Of a DNA stretch of 64,000 nt, positions 45,283-54,854 are shown in pieces (positions within the stretch are counted from its first letter, which is position 1; each line of letters begins with the position of its first letter). The notes under the pieces are model-generated. The model was not told the DNA's origin. It did not search any database and was given only the letters and a program-made list of their open reading frames with translations. Location: NCBI RefSeq assembly GCF_031195445.1, contig NZ_CP133480.1, positions 2,782,501-2,846,500 on the forward strand. Direction: 5' to 3'. The position numbers and the translations under genes were made by a program. The stretch is from Acuticoccus sp. MNP-M23. Lineage in GTDB: Bacteria > Pseudomonadota > Alphaproteobacteria > Rhizobiales > Amorphaceae.

Positions 45283-46638
45283 ATGACCGCGCGCGCTGAT
45301 GCACCCGTGCCCGCCTCGCTTGCCCATGTGGCCGGCGACTGGCAGGGCCTTGTCACGTCCTTCATGGCGCATTCGGCCAGGGTGCCCGATCGCCTTGCAG
45401 CGCTCGGCGAAGCCGCGCCGTCCTCGCCTGCATTTCTGGCCGCAAAGGGGTTGCTCTTCATGCTTCTGGGCCGGCGCGAGCTGGCCACCGAGGCAGGCAA
45501 CCTTCTTACTGCCGCCAGAGCAGGGCTTGCCGCGCATGGCGGCCTTGCCGACCGGCAGATGGTGGAAGCGCTGGCCGCATTCATCGCCGGCCGCCCGTCC
45601 CGCTCGGCGCAGATCTTCGACGAGATGCAGGTGCTTGCGCCCGGCGACGGCTTTGCACTCAAGATGGCGCAGGCCATCCGCTTTTTGTACGGCGATACTG
45701 CGGGGATGCGCCGTTCGGCGGACGCTGCCATCGGCGGCTTTGCCGACGAGCACCCTCACGCCGGCTATGCGCGAGGCTGCTTTGCCTTCGCCTGCGAGGA
45801 GGTGGGCGATCTTGCGCTGGCCGAGCGGGCCGGCATCCGCGCGCTGGAGCTTGCGCCGGACGATGCCTGGGCGCTCCACGCCGTCGCCCATGTCCACGAA
45901 ATGCGCGGCCAGCCGGAGAAGGGGCGGGACTGGCTTGCGCCCCGCCAGTCCGCCTTTGCCGGGTGCAGCAACTTTGCGCACCATGTGTGGTGGCATTCGG
46001 CGCTGTTCGAGCTGGATCTTGGCAACGTCGACATGGTGCTCGACCTCTACGACACCGAAATCCGCCGCGAACACACCGACGATTATCGCGACATCGCCAA
46101 CGCCGTTTCGCTCCTGGCCCGCGTCGAGGCGGAGGGCATCGAGGTCGGCACGAGGTGGGACGAGCTGGCCGCCATTGCCGAGCGGCGCGTGGACGACGCC
46201 TGCATCGTCTTTGCCGACCTGCACTATCTCATGGCGCTGCTGGCATCGGGCCGGCAGGATGCGGCGGACCGCCTGATCGAGCGGATGGCCGGCGCTGGCG
46301 ATGGGAGCGAGTTCGGCGCGGTTGCGGCCGGCGCCGGGGCTGCCGCAGGCGGCGGCCTTGCCGCCATGCGCCGCGGTCACCACGAGGATGCGCTGATTGC
46401 CCTGCGCGGCGCACGCGCACAGATGCAGACCATCGGCGGCAGCCATGCCCAGCGCGACGTGTTCGAGCGTCTCACCATCGACGCTGCCTTGAAGGCCGGT
46501 TGTGCCGACGAAGCCCGCGCCATCATCAAGGACCGGGCGCAAAAGCGCGGCGCGTTCGACCGCTTCGGCTACGAGCGCCTTCTGCGCTGTGGACCGCCTG
46601 CCGTCGAAGCGCCGGCATCCACGTCGGCCGCATTCTGA
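45283..46638 (+). CDS. TTC38-like tetratricopeptide-repeat protein
   Basis: 451 residues. Helical TPR-like repeats run through the protein. AWALHAVAHVHEMRGQPEKGRDWL followed by NFAHHVWWHSALFELDLGNVDMVLDLYD is the diagnostic region of the TTC38 family, whose members occur in bacteria and animals but lack a proven biochemical role. No signal peptide, so probably cytoplasmic. The ribosome site CGGAG precedes the ATG at 45283. It is followed by the OpgC-like gene after 94 bases. Confidence 0.82.
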   Translation: MTARADAPVPASLAHVAGDWQGLVTSFMAHSARVPDRLAALGEAAPSSPAFLAAKGLLFMLLGRRELATEAGNLLTAARAGLAAHGGLADRQMVEALAAFIAGRPSRSAQIFDEMQVLAPGDGFALKMAQAIRFLYGDTAGMRRSADAAIGGFADEHPHAGYARGCFAFACEEVGDLALAERAGIRALELAPDDAWALHAVAHVHEMRGQPEKGRDWLAPRQSAFAGCSNFAHHVWWHSALFELDLGNVDMVLDLYDTEIRREHTDDYRDIANAVSLLARVEAEGIEVGTRWDELAAIAERRVDDACIVFADLHYLMALLASGRQDAADRLIERMAGAGDGSEFGAVAAGAGAAAGGGLAAMRRGHHEDALIALRGARAQMQTIGGSHAQRDVFERLTIDAALKAGCADEARAIIKDRAQKRGAFDRFGYERLLRCGPPAVEAPASTSAAF

Positions 46639-46732
46639 GGCTCGCCTTGACGCGGCCTTCCTCTATAAGACGCTGCGGAGCGCGTGCCGGCCCCGGCGCC
46701 GCCCTCCCGCACATGGAGCACCAGTCGGCCTG

Positions 46733-47980
46733 ATGACCACCGTCTCTCCGGCGCCCGCGAAGGCGCCGACCAAGAAGCCGCGGGATCTCCGGCTCGACTT
46801 CTTCCGCGGGCTCGGCATGTACATCATCTTTGTGGCGCACATGCCGGGAAACCCGTGGACCCTTTGGATCCCGGCACGGTTCGGCGCGTCCGACGCTACC
46901 GAAATCTTCGTGTTCTGCTCCGGCATGGCGTCGGCCATCGCCTTCGGTTCGGTGTTTCGCGACCGCTCGTGGTGGCTGGGCACGGCCCGCGCGGCATTCC
47001 GCGTCTGGCAGGTCTACTGGGCGCACATCGCGCTGTTTCTCGTCACTGTCACGCTGCTGGTCGTGATGGACAGGCTGGAAGGCTCCGAGAACTTTTACAC
47101 CAATCGCCTCTACGTCCGCCCGTTTTTCGAGGATACCGCCAGCCATCTGGTGGCCCTCATGACGCTGCAATATGTGCCCAACTACTTCGACATTCTGCCG
47201 ATGTATCTCGTCCTTCTGGCAATGATGCCGGTGGTGGCAGGCGTCGGACTTTACAATCGCTGGCTCGTGTTTGCGCTGATGGCGGTGGTTTGGCTTGGCG
47301 CGCAGTTCGGGTTCCTGCATTTCGGCGCAGAGGTCCGGCCCGGCAACGACCGGGAGTGGTTCTTCAACCCGTTCGGCTGGCAGCTGGTCTTCTTCACCGG
47401 CTTTTCGTTCATGATGGGGTGGATCAAGGCGCCGCCCTTTCGCTGGTGGCTGGTGGCGTTGTCCATTGCGGTGCTGGTCTTCAATTTCTTCGTCGCCTCG
47501 CGCTGGGGCTGGCAGATGTCGCCGCTGATCTACGACTTCCGCGATGCCACCTGGCAGCTCCTGAACAAGACCGACCAGGGCCTCTACCGCTTCACCCACT
47601 TTCTGGCGCTGGCCTACCTGGCCTACGTGGCGGCGGGCGAGGGGGGCCGGCGGCTTGCGGGCACCGGGGTGTGGGCCGGCTTCGTGAAGGTGGTGCGCAA
47701 GGTGGGGCAGCAATCGCTGGCTGTGTTCCTCGCCTCAATGGTGCTGGCGCAGCTTTTCGGGGCGCTGCTGGATGTGACCGGACGCAATGTCCTCACGATC
47801 CCGCTCGTCAACCTTTGCGGATTTCTGGTGCTGACGGGCGTCGCCTACGGCACCGGATGGTTCAAGTCCCAGCCCTGGCGGCGGGCGCCCCAGCCGGTGG
47901 ACAGCGTGCGCGATGAACGCCGGCAGGCCGAGGCGCTTGCCATGCAGCCCTCCGGCACGGGAGGCGGGCCGCCCGCTTGA
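46733..47980 (+). CDS. OpgC-like membrane protein
   Basis: 415 residues with about ten membrane helices. LRLDFFRGLGMYIIFVAHMPGNPWTLWIP and FGASDATEIFVFCSGMASAIAFG are typical of the OpgC protein family. In gammaproteobacteria OpgC succinylates osmoregulated periplasmic glucans; several related acyltransferase-3-like proteins have other acceptors. The start is the ATG at 46733. Its stop overlaps an ATG 15 codons ahead of the predicted surE start. No opgGH genes are nearby. Confidence 0.83.
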   Translation: MTTVSPAPAKAPTKKPRDLRLDFFRGLGMYIIFVAHMPGNPWTLWIPARFGASDATEIFVFCSGMASAIAFGSVFRDRSWWLGTARAAFRVWQVYWAHIALFLVTVTLLVVMDRLEGSENFYTNRLYVRPFFEDTASHLVALMTLQYVPNYFDILPMYLVLLAMMPVVAGVGLYNRWLVFALMAVVWLGAQFGFLHFGAEVRPGNDREWFFNPFGWQLVFFTGFSFMMGWIKAPPFRWWLVALSIAVLVFNFFVASRWGWQMSPLIYDFRDATWQLLNKTDQGLYRFTHFLALAYLAYVAAGEGGRRLAGTGVWAGFVKVVRKVGQQSLAVFLASMVLAQLFGALLDVTGRNVLTIPLVNLCGFLVLTGVAYGTGWFKSQPWRRAPQPVDSVRDERRQAEALAMQPSGTGGGPPA

Positions 47981-48030
47981 TGGCGGCGGCCGGAGAGGAT
48001 AGGGCCGGCGCAACAACGGGGAGAGAACGG

Positions 48031-48816
48031 TTGCGCATCCTGATCACCAATGACGACGGCGCCAGAGCGGATGGCATCAAGCTGCTCGAAGAGATTGCCC
48101 GCACGATCACCGACGACGTGTGGGTCATTGCGCCCGAGTTCGACCAGTCCGGCGTCAGCCACGCCATCAGCCTGCACGAGCCGCTGCGCGTCCACCGCGA
48201 GGACGAGAAGCGCTTTTTCGTGAAGGGAACGCCGGCGGATTGCGTGGTCCTCGGCATCGAGCATCTGATGGACAGGAAGCCCGATCTCGTTCTTTCCGGC
48301 GTTAACCGCGGCGGGAACATGGCCGATTCCATTGCCTATTCCGGCACCGTCGGCGCCGCGATGACGGCGCTTCTGGCAGGCGTACCGGCCATTGCGCTCA
48401 GCCAGTTTTTCCAGGGCGTCGACATCCACTGGGAAACCGCGCGCGCCTACGCCAAGCCGCTCATCGAAAAGCTGCTTGCCAACGACTGGCCGCGGCCGAT
48501 CGTCCCCAACATCAATTTTCCGCACTGCGCGCCGGACAAGGTGGCCGCAATCACTGTCTGCCCGCCCGGCCATGGGCTGATCGGCGGTCTCAACGTGGAA
48601 GAACGCTGCGACGTGCGCGGGCTGTCCTATTACTGGCTCCGGTTCCGCCGTTCGCCGGATGCCAGGCTTGAACAGCAGACCGACTATGCGCTCCTCCTCG
48701 AGGACCACATCACCATCACGCCGCTGCGGCCGGACCGGCACGCCGATGGCGGCTGGGAAGCCTATGGCGAGGCGCTCGCGGAAAGCCTGTCCGGGACGCT
48801 GACGCAGAAGGCCTGA
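48031..48816 (+). CDS. surE: 5'/3'-nucleotidase SurE
   Basis: 261 residues if started at the TTG at 48031, which follows a GGGGAGAG ribosome site and gives the expected LRILITNDDG beginning. An ATG at 47980, overlapping the opgC-like stop, would add 17 non-conserved residues. The DD metal pair in NDDG, VWVIAPEFDQSGVSHAISL, KGTPADCVVLG, SGVNRGGNMADSIAYSGTVGAAMTALL and NINFP-type motifs are all intact. SurE hydrolyses nucleoside monophosphates. A terminator follows. Confidence 0.93.
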   Translation: MRILITNDDGARADGIKLLEEIARTITDDVWVIAPEFDQSGVSHAISLHEPLRVHREDEKRFFVKGTPADCVVLGIEHLMDRKPDLVLSGVNRGGNMADSIAYSGTVGAAMTALLAGVPAIALSQFFQGVDIHWETARAYAKPLIEKLLANDWPRPIVPNINFPHCAPDKVAAITVCPPGHGLIGGLNVEERCDVRGLSYYWLRFRRSPDARLEQQTDYALLLEDHITITPLRPDRHADGGWEAYGEALAESLSGTLTQKA

Positions 48817-48824
48817 CGGGCCTC

Positions 48825-48852
48825 GGGCGTGGCAGTTGCGCCACGCTCTTTT
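48825..48852 (+). terminator. Terminator of surE
   Basis: Stem GCGTGGC / GCCACGC (48827-48833 and 48840-48846), extendable by two pairs, followed by TCTTTT. It begins ten bases after the surE stop. Confidence 0.85.
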
Positions 48853-49413
48853 CCGGTGGCCCGAAACAGCGATTTTTTGGCCGCCGCCTCTTGCATCGCG
48901 GAGCGATTCCCATCATATCCGCCTTGCCCAATTTCGCACGTGCCTGTGGTCGCGTGCCGGTCACGCAGAGGGGACGGGGAAACTCGGAACCAATGCGGGG
49001 CATGACCGGTCTTCCGGATTAAACCGGACCCTGCGGTGGATGTATCGGTGGCGAGGAGCCCCCTGCACAGCCAGCGCAGCGCGACTTGAAGCAACGACGT
49101 AGAGGGCTTTTTTGGTCTCTGCCGGCTGTCCACATGCCGGCGTCACTGAAGAGGCGACTACATCCTTGCCAGGCGTGCGAGTGACGGGACCTCCCGGATC
49201 TCAAAGCGCTACGCATCACCGACCGTCTTGCGAGGCTTGCCCCCCGCGAGCGGTCAATCGCACCGTCAGGCGTATTGCCTGTGCGGACGTTGTGACGCGC
49301 TGTGTCCACCTGTGCTGCAGGGGACCTTCGGACGGACGACACCCAACCGTGCCTCCACAGCACGGCGGTGAACGCCGATCCGACGCCGTAATCTGAGCCC
49401 TGGGGTTACCGCG
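48853..49413 (+). ncRNA. Long structured 5' leader of the ornithine decarboxylase gene, candidate speF-type RNA
   Basis: About 560 bases without a protein gene precede the decarboxylase. The stretch contains many local hairpins: TCCGG/CCGGA (49013-49028), CCGGC/GCCGG (49122-49140), a seven-pair helix CGTCACT/AGTGACG (49141-49147 with 49180-49186), GACCG/CGGTC continued by CTTGCG/CGCGAG (49221-49255), and CAGGC/GCCTG (49267-49281). From established knowledge, a conserved speF RNA motif lies upstream of fold-type III ornithine decarboxylase genes in alphaproteobacteria. I cannot test the match to its consensus here. The assignment rests on position, length and structure density. Confidence 0.5.
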
Positions 49414-50538
49414 ATGACCGATCGTATCAAGAATTTCCTCCGTGACGTCCGTCCGGAAGGCCCGTGCCTGGTGGTCGACCTCGAAGTTGTCCGCGACAAC
49501 TTCGAGAAGTTTCAGCGCGCCATGCCGGAAAGCCGTATCTTTTATGCGGTGAAGGCAAACCCTGCGCCCGAAATCCTGTCGCTGCTCGCCGAAATGGGCT
49601 CCAACTTCGACTGCGCATCCGTGCAGGAGATCGACATGGCGCTGGCCGCCGGCGCTTCCGCCGACCGCATCTCGTTCGGCAACACCATCAAGAAAGAGCG
49701 TGACGTTGCCGCTGCCTACAAGCGCGGCATCAACCTCTTCGCGGTGGACTGCGAAGCCGAGGTCGACAAGGTTGCCCGTCAGGCGCCCGGCGCCAAGGTG
49801 TTCTGCCGCATCCTTTGCGATGGCGAGGGCGCAGAGTGGGCGCTGTCGAAGAAGTTCGGCTGCGAGCCGGGAATGGCTGTCGACGTGCTGGACCACGCCC
49901 ACCGCGCGGGCCTCACTGCCTATGGCGTGTCCTTCCATGTCGGTTCGCAGCAGAAGAACCCGCGCGCATGGGACTCGGCGCTGGCGTCCGCTGCGGAAAT
50001 CTTCCGCACGCTGTTCGACCGCGGCATCGAGCTGAAGATGGTCAACCTCGGCGGCGGCTTTGCCACCAAGTATCTGGAAGAGATTCCGGGCGAGGGCGAG
50101 TACGGCAAGGCCATCGACGATTCGATCCGGGCCCACTTCGGCAACCGCATTCCGGAGACCATCATCGAGCCTGGCCGCGGCATGGTCGGCAACGCTGGCG
50201 TGATCAAGTCGGAAGTCATCCTGATTTCGCAGAAGGCGAAGGACGACATCCGCTGGGTCTACCTCGACATCGGCAAGTTCAACGGCCTTGCCGAGACCAT
50301 GGACGAGGCGATCCGCTACGCCATCGAGTCTGACCGCAATGGCGAGGCCGTCCCGTGCGTGCTCGCCGGCCCGACCTGCGACTCGGTCGACGTGATGTAC
50401 GAGAAGACCCCGTATCCGCTGCCGATCAACCTCGAGATTGGCGACGAACTGCTCATCGCCGGCACGGGCGCCTACACCACCACCTATTCCGCGGTGGCGT
50501 TCAACGGCTTCCCGCCGCTCGCGTCCTACGTGATCTGA
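49414..50538 (+). CDS. Ornithine/lysine decarboxylase, PLP fold type III
   Basis: 374 residues. It decarboxylates ornithine to putrescine in polyamine synthesis and perhaps also lysine. The PLP-lysine is in FYAVKANPAPEI; SFHVGSQ, NLGGGFAT, IIEPGRGMVGNAG (phosphate site) and AGPTCDSVDVMYE with the catalytic cysteine/aspartate follow. The last is typical of eukaryotic-type ODC rather than of LysA. The ATG has a weak GGGG ribosome site. A strong terminator follows. Confidence 0.93.
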   Translation: MTDRIKNFLRDVRPEGPCLVVDLEVVRDNFEKFQRAMPESRIFYAVKANPAPEILSLLAEMGSNFDCASVQEIDMALAAGASADRISFGNTIKKERDVAAAYKRGINLFAVDCEAEVDKVARQAPGAKVFCRILCDGEGAEWALSKKFGCEPGMAVDVLDHAHRAGLTAYGVSFHVGSQQKNPRAWDSALASAAEIFRTLFDRGIELKMVNLGGGFATKYLEEIPGEGEYGKAIDDSIRAHFGNRIPETIIEPGRGMVGNAGVIKSEVILISQKAKDDIRWVYLDIGKFNGLAETMDEAIRYAIESDRNGEAVPCVLAGPTCDSVDVMYEKTPYPLPINLEIGDELLIAGTGAYTTTYSAVAFNGFPPLASYVI

Positions 50539-50562
50539 CCGGGCAACCCCGGCCGCGACATG

Positions 50563-50597
50563 AAAAAGCCCCGGTGCATCTGCACCGGGGCTTTTTT
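50563..50597 (+). terminator. Terminator of the ornithine decarboxylase gene
   Basis: Stem GCCCCGGTGCA / TGCACCGGGGC (50568-50578 and 50581-50591), with A-run before and T6 after. Also likely to serve the convergent L,D-transpeptidase gene. Confidence 0.93.
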
Positions 50598-50620
50598 CCG
50601 TCTGGTGCCGGGACGGGACG

Positions 50621-51061
50621 TCAGCGGCGGATCCGGATGCTCGTGTTGCCGCGGCCGTACTTTCGCACGAGGTTGTAGAGTGTGCGGGCATTGCCGGGCG
50701 CCAGACGGACGCAGCCATGGGAGGCGGGCCGGCCGAGATTCTTCACATAGCCGGTGCCGTGGATCGCATAGCCGCCGCGAAAGAAAATGGAGTGCGGCAT
50801 CGGCGAGTTGTTGTATTTGCGCGAAAAATACTTCCGGTACATTCGCGTGGGCCGGTAACTGCCTGTTGGCGTCCGGTAACCCTTGCGGCCGGTTGAGACG
50901 GCCCACGTATAGGCAGGTTTCCCGCCGATGGAGACGTACATCTGCTGGGTGGAAAGATCCACGGTGGCGCTGACCCGCGCCGCATTGGCGTCGCCCGCGC
51001 TGATCGCGAGCCCGGCAACAGTCGCGACAGCCATCGCAACAAGTGATTTCATGAAACGCAT
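50621..51061 (-). CDS. L,D-transpeptidase (YkuD domain)
   Basis: 146 residues from the ATG at 51061, with a GGAGGA ribosome site. Signal peptide region SLVAMAVATVAGLAISAGDANA. The YkuD core shows STGRKGYRTPTGSY, FRGGYAIHGTGYVKNLGRPASHGCVRL with the catalytic His and Cys (SHGCVRL), then LYNLVRKYGRG. It crosslinks peptidoglycan 3-3 or attaches proteins to the wall in the periplasm. It stands alone. Confidence 0.93.
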   Translation of the reverse strand: MRFMKSLVAMAVATVAGLAISAGDANAARVSATVDLSTQQMYVSIGGKPAYTWAVSTGRKGYRTPTGSYRPTRMYRKYFSRKYNNSPMPHSIFFRGGYAIHGTGYVKNLGRPASHGCVRLAPGNARTLYNLVRKYGRGNTSIRIRR

Positions 51062-51303
51062 CAAGTCCTCCGTATCAATGTCGGCAAGCCAGCTTCGCGA
51101 CCGAGTTTCGCGGTAAAGGCTCGCAGAAGGCAAAGGAATAAAGGTTAATCTGAAAAACTATACGCATGCAGTGTTGCTTAAATGAGTCTCCGTTGCAGCC
51201 TTCGCAAGCCCGGTGTCGCCAGTTTGCGCCCACAACGGGATGGCTTGCTGCCAGTCCGCTCACGCGAACGTGAAGATTGCGGATTCGCGTGCTGACACGG
51301 CGA

Positions 51304-51945
51304 TCAGCGGGTGCTGGCGACCGCTGCGTCGATGAGCGCCAGCGAATCGGGGCTGTTCCACACCGCAGCGCCATGCAGAACGCCGGCTGCGCACCCGTCC
51401 GGCGCAATCAGGAGCGTCGTGGGCATCCCCATGGCAAGGCCCGCCTTCTTGAGCGAGTTGAAGAGGGTGAGGTCCGGTTCGCGGTGGTAGGCGAGGTTCT
51501 CGGCGCCGGTCTCGGCCAGAAATTCGGTCGGGCGACCGTTGTCGTTGTGGTCGATGGAGGTGGCGACCACGGCAAAATCATCACCGCCGCGCGCTGTCTC
51601 CAGCGCGGCCAGATGCGGCATCTCGATCCGGCAGGGCGCGCACCAGGTGGCCCACAGGTTGAGAAGCGTCGTCTTCCCCTTCAGCGTTTCGATGGTGGTG
51701 GCGTCCGCGCCGGTGCCATCGAAGGGGAGGGCGGACAGGTCCGCCGGCGCCAGCGGCAGAAAGGCGGCCATTTCGCCCTTGACGAGGGGCTTCACGGCCC
51801 CGGCCATTTCCGCGGCAGCCCGGCATTGCGACGTGCCCTTGGCGAGACTAAAGATGTTTCCGCCCGCCGTGATGAGCACTGCGGCGGTAAAAACCATCAC
51901 GCCAACAGCGGCTGCGCCACCAATGATCCACGTTCGCGCCGCCAT
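51304..51945 (-). CDS. TlpA-like membrane-anchored thioredoxin
   Basis: 213 residues from the ATG at 51945. The N terminus has one hydrophobic anchor ([24 protein letters not shown]), then a periplasmic thioredoxin domain with [23 protein letters not shown] is the redox site and [17 protein letters not shown] has the cis-proline. TlpA-like proteins reduce periplasmic disulfides, for instance during cytochrome maturation. It is divergent from argH, with only 33 bases between the two start codons. Confidence 0.9.
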   Translation of the reverse strand: MAARTWIIGGAAAVGVMVFTAAVLITAGGNIFSLAKGTSQCRAAAEMAGAVKPLVKGEMAAFLPLAPADLSALPFDGTGADATTIETLKGKTTLLNLWATWCAPCRIEMPHLAALETARGGDDFAVVATSIDHNDNGRPTEFLAETGAENLAYHREPDLTLFNSLKKAGLAMGMPTTLLIAPDGCAAGVLHGAAVWNSPDSLALIDAAVASTR

Positions 51946-51978
51946 GGCTGCACCTCTCGCATACAAGGATACCCGACC

Positions 51979-53388
51979 ATGAGCGGCAAAGACGCCCAGG
52001 CCGGAAACGCGCTCTGGGGTGGCCGCTTCGCCAGCGGCCCCGGCGCGATCATGGAAGAAATCAACGCCTCGATCGACGTGGACAAGCGCCTCGCCGACCA
52101 GGACATTGCCGGCTCGCTCGCCCATGTGGCGATGCTTGCCGCGACCGGCATCGTCTCCGAGGCCGATGCTGAGGCCATTACAGGCGGCCTCCACAAGGTC
52201 AAGGCCGAGATCGACGCAGGGGACTTTCCGTTCTCCCGCGCGCTCGAAGACATCCACATGAACATCGAGTCCCGGCTGAAGGACCTGATCGGCGAACCCG
52301 CCGGCCGCCTCCACACCGCCCGCTCGCGCAACGATCAGGTGGCGACCGACTTCAAGCTCTGGGTCCGCGACGCGCTGGACGCGCTGGACGCCGAACTCGC
52401 GGACCTGCAGGCCGCCTTCGTCGACCGTGCGGCCGAGCATGCCGATACGGTGATGCCCGGCTTCACGCACCTCCAGTCCGCCCAGCCCGTCACCTTCGGC
52501 CACCACTGTCTTGCCTACGTCGAGATGCTGGCGCGGGACCGTGGCCGCCTGCGCGACGCGCGCCGCCGGATGAACGAATCGCCGCTCGGCGCCGCAGCGC
52601 TCGCTGGCACCGCGTTCCCGATCGACCGAGAGATGACCGCGGCGGCCCTGGGGTTCGACGGGCCGATGCACAACTCGCTGGACGCGGTGTCCGCGCGTGA
52701 CTTTGCGCTGGAGGCGCTGGCGGCGGCGGCAATCTGCGCCACCCACCTGTCGCGCTTTGCCGAGGAGCTGGTGATCTGGTGTTCGGCCCCGTTCGGCTTC
52801 GTCTCGCTGTCGGACGAATACACCACCGGCTCGTCGATCATGCCGCAGAAGAAGAACCCGGATGCCGCCGAGCTGGTGCGCGCCAAGGTCGGCCGCATTG
52901 TCGGCGATCTCAACACGCTGCTGATCGTGATGAAGGGCGTGCCGCTCGCCTATTCCAAGGACATGCAGGAGGACAAGCCGCCGGTGTTCGACGCCATGGC
53001 CGCGCTGTCCCTTTGCGTACGGGCTTCCGCCGGCATGGTGCGTGACCTGACGGTGAAAAAGGACGCGATGCGGGCGCTCGCCTCCAAGGGCCACACCACC
53101 GCCACCGACCTTGCCGACTGGCTGGTGCGGGAGGCAGGCCTGCCATTTCGCGATGCGCACCACATCACCGGCGCCGCGGTGAAGGCTGCCGAAGGTCTCG
53201 GCAAGGAGATCGCCGACATGAATCTCGCCGAGCTGAAGGCGGTGGACCCGCGCATCGAAGCCTCCGCGCTTGATGTTCTCACGGTCGACCGCAGTGTCGC
53301 GTCGCGCATGAGCCTCGGCGGCACCGCGCCGGACCGTGTGCGCGAAGAGGCGGGCCGCTGGAAGGCGCTTCTGGAGGCAACGGCATGA
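51979..53388 (+). CDS. argH: Argininosuccinate lyase
   Basis: 469 residues. Splits argininosuccinate into arginine and fumarate, the last step of arginine synthesis. [22 protein letters not shown] opens the protein, [10 protein letters not shown] and [15 protein letters not shown] are active-site regions, and [18 protein letters not shown] is the fumarase/aspartase signature with the catalytic serine. The ribosome site is AAGGAT. It overlaps the small lipoprotein gene by four bases. Confidence 0.97.
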   Translation: MSGKDAQAGNALWGGRFASGPGAIMEEINASIDVDKRLADQDIAGSLAHVAMLAATGIVSEADAEAITGGLHKVKAEIDAGDFPFSRALEDIHMNIESRLKDLIGEPAGRLHTARSRNDQVATDFKLWVRDALDALDAELADLQAAFVDRAAEHADTVMPGFTHLQSAQPVTFGHHCLAYVEMLARDRGRLRDARRRMNESPLGAAALAGTAFPIDREMTAAALGFDGPMHNSLDAVSARDFALEALAAAAICATHLSRFAEELVIWCSAPFGFVSLSDEYTTGSSIMPQKKNPDAAELVRAKVGRIVGDLNTLLIVMKGVPLAYSKDMQEDKPPVFDAMAALSLCVRASAGMVRDLTVKKDAMRALASKGHTTATDLADWLVREAGLPFRDAHHITGAAVKAAEGLGKEIADMNLAELKAVDPRIEASALDVLTVDRSVASRMSLGGTAPDRVREEAGRWKALLEATA

Positions 53389-53570
53389 TCCGCAGCGCAC
53401 TCCTTGGCGCACTGGCGCTGGCTCTGGCTTTGTCGGTGGCAGGTTGCGGCCGTCGCGGCGCGCCTGAATCGCCGGAAATCACGGGGCCCACGGCGCCTGT
53501 CGACCCGGCCTTCCCCCAGGGCCGTCAGGCGCCGGACGGCAAGTTCGTGCTCGATCCGATCCTTCAATAA
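53385..53570 (+). CDS. lptM: Small LptM-type lipoprotein
   Basis: 61 residues. The signal ends in a lipobox, [10 protein letters not shown], with the cysteine to be lipidated at residue 21. The short mature part is Pro-rich. LptM (YifL) proteins have this size and sit between argH/dapF-type genes and lysA. LptM is reported to assist LptD maturation in E. coli. It overlaps argH (ATGA) and lysA (TAATG), so the three are one operon. Confidence 0.85.
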   Translation: MIRSALLGALALALALSVAGCGRRGAPESPEITGPTAPVDPAFPQGRQAPDGKFVLDPILQ

Positions 53571-54850
53571 TGCATCATTTCAACGAGAGAGACGGCGTGC
53601 TCTACGCCGAGGATGTGCCGCTGTCCGCCATTGCGGAGGCGGTGGGGACGCCGTGCTACGTCTACAGCGCGGCCACGTTCGCGCGGCATGTGCGCGTGTT
53701 CACCGAGGCGCTGGAGAGCGCCGGCGTGCCGCACCTTGTCTGCTACGCCATGAAGGCGAACTCCAACCAGGCGGTGCTCTCGCTGGTGGGGGCGCTGGGC
53801 GCAGGGGTGGACGTGGTCTCGGGCGGTGAGCTGAAACGCGCGCTGGCGGCCGGCATTCCGGCAAACCGCGTCGTCTTCTCCGGCGTCGGCAAGACCGACC
53901 GGGAGCTCGCCGACGCGCTGGACGCTGGCATCTATTGCTTCAACGTGGAGTCGGAGAGCGAGCTTGCGGCGCTGTCCGCCATCGCCGCGGAAAAAGGGCT
54001 GACGGCCCCCGTCTCCCTGCGCGTGAATCCGGACGTGACACCCAACACCCACGCCAAGATCTCCACCGGCCAGAAGGAAACCAAGTTCGGCATTCCGGTC
54101 AGCCGCGCCCGTGAAATCTACGCGCAGGCGGCGGCACTGCCAGGCATCATGGTGTCCGGCGTCGACATGCACATCGGTTCGCAGATCACGTCGCTCTCCC
54201 CGTTCGACCATGCGTTCACCGTGATGGGCGATCTGCTCGATGCGCTGCGGGCGGACGGTCACGCGATCACCCACGTTGATCTCGGCGGCGGCCTCGGCGT
54301 GCCCTACGAGGATGCCAGGGCCGATCCGCCCCGGCCGGAGGATTATGCGGCGCTGGTGGCGCGCCACTCCAACCGCTTCGGCTGCACGGTGGTGGTGGAG
54401 CCGGGCCGGGTGATTGCCGCCAACGCCGGCGTCCTTCTCACGCGGGTGGTCCACCGCAAGGAAGCGGAAGAAAAGACGTTCATTGTGGTGGATGCCGCGA
54501 TGAACGACCTCATCCGGCCGACGCTTTACGATGCGCATCACGAGATCCGCGCCGTGGTGCCCCGCGGCGGGACGGAGCTGGTCGACGTGGTCGGCCCGGT
54601 TTGCGAGACGGGGGATTATCTGGCGCAGGGGCGCACGATGCCGCGGACCGAGCGCGGCGACCTTCTCGCGATCATGAGCGCGGGGGCCTACGGCGCCGTG
54701 CAGTCGAGCACCTACAACACGCGGACGCTGGCGGCCGAAGTGATGGTCTCGGGCGACCGCTTCGACGTGGTGCGCCGGCCCATGCCGCCCGAAGACCAGA
54801 TTGCGCTCGATCATGTGCCGGACTGGATCGGCGAGGCGGCGCGCCGCTGA
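53570..54850 (+). CDS. lysA: Diaminopimelate decarboxylase
   Basis: 426 residues. Converts meso-diaminopimelate to lysine. The PLP-lysine is in VCYAMKANSNQAVL, and GVDVVSGGELKRALAAG, VDMHIGSQI, DLGGGLGVPY, VVEPGRVIAANAG and VGPVCETGDYLAQ follow in the family order. The ATG overlaps the lptM stop by one base. It is the last gene of the argH operon; the convergent metal transporter begins five bases after its stop. Confidence 0.97.
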   Translation: MHHFNERDGVLYAEDVPLSAIAEAVGTPCYVYSAATFARHVRVFTEALESAGVPHLVCYAMKANSNQAVLSLVGALGAGVDVVSGGELKRALAAGIPANRVVFSGVGKTDRELADALDAGIYCFNVESESELAALSAIAAEKGLTAPVSLRVNPDVTPNTHAKISTGQKETKFGIPVSRAREIYAQAAALPGIMVSGVDMHIGSQITSLSPFDHAFTVMGDLLDALRADGHAITHVDLGGGLGVPYEDARADPPRPEDYAALVARHSNRFGCTVVVEPGRVIAANAGVLLTRVVHRKEAEEKTFIVVDAAMNDLIRPTLYDAHHEIRAVVPRGGTELVDVVGPVCETGDYLAQGRTMPRTERGDLLAIMSAGAYGAVQSSTYNTRTLAAEVMVSGDRFDVVRRPMPPEDQIALDHVPDWIGEAARR

Positions 54851-54854
54851 AGTT

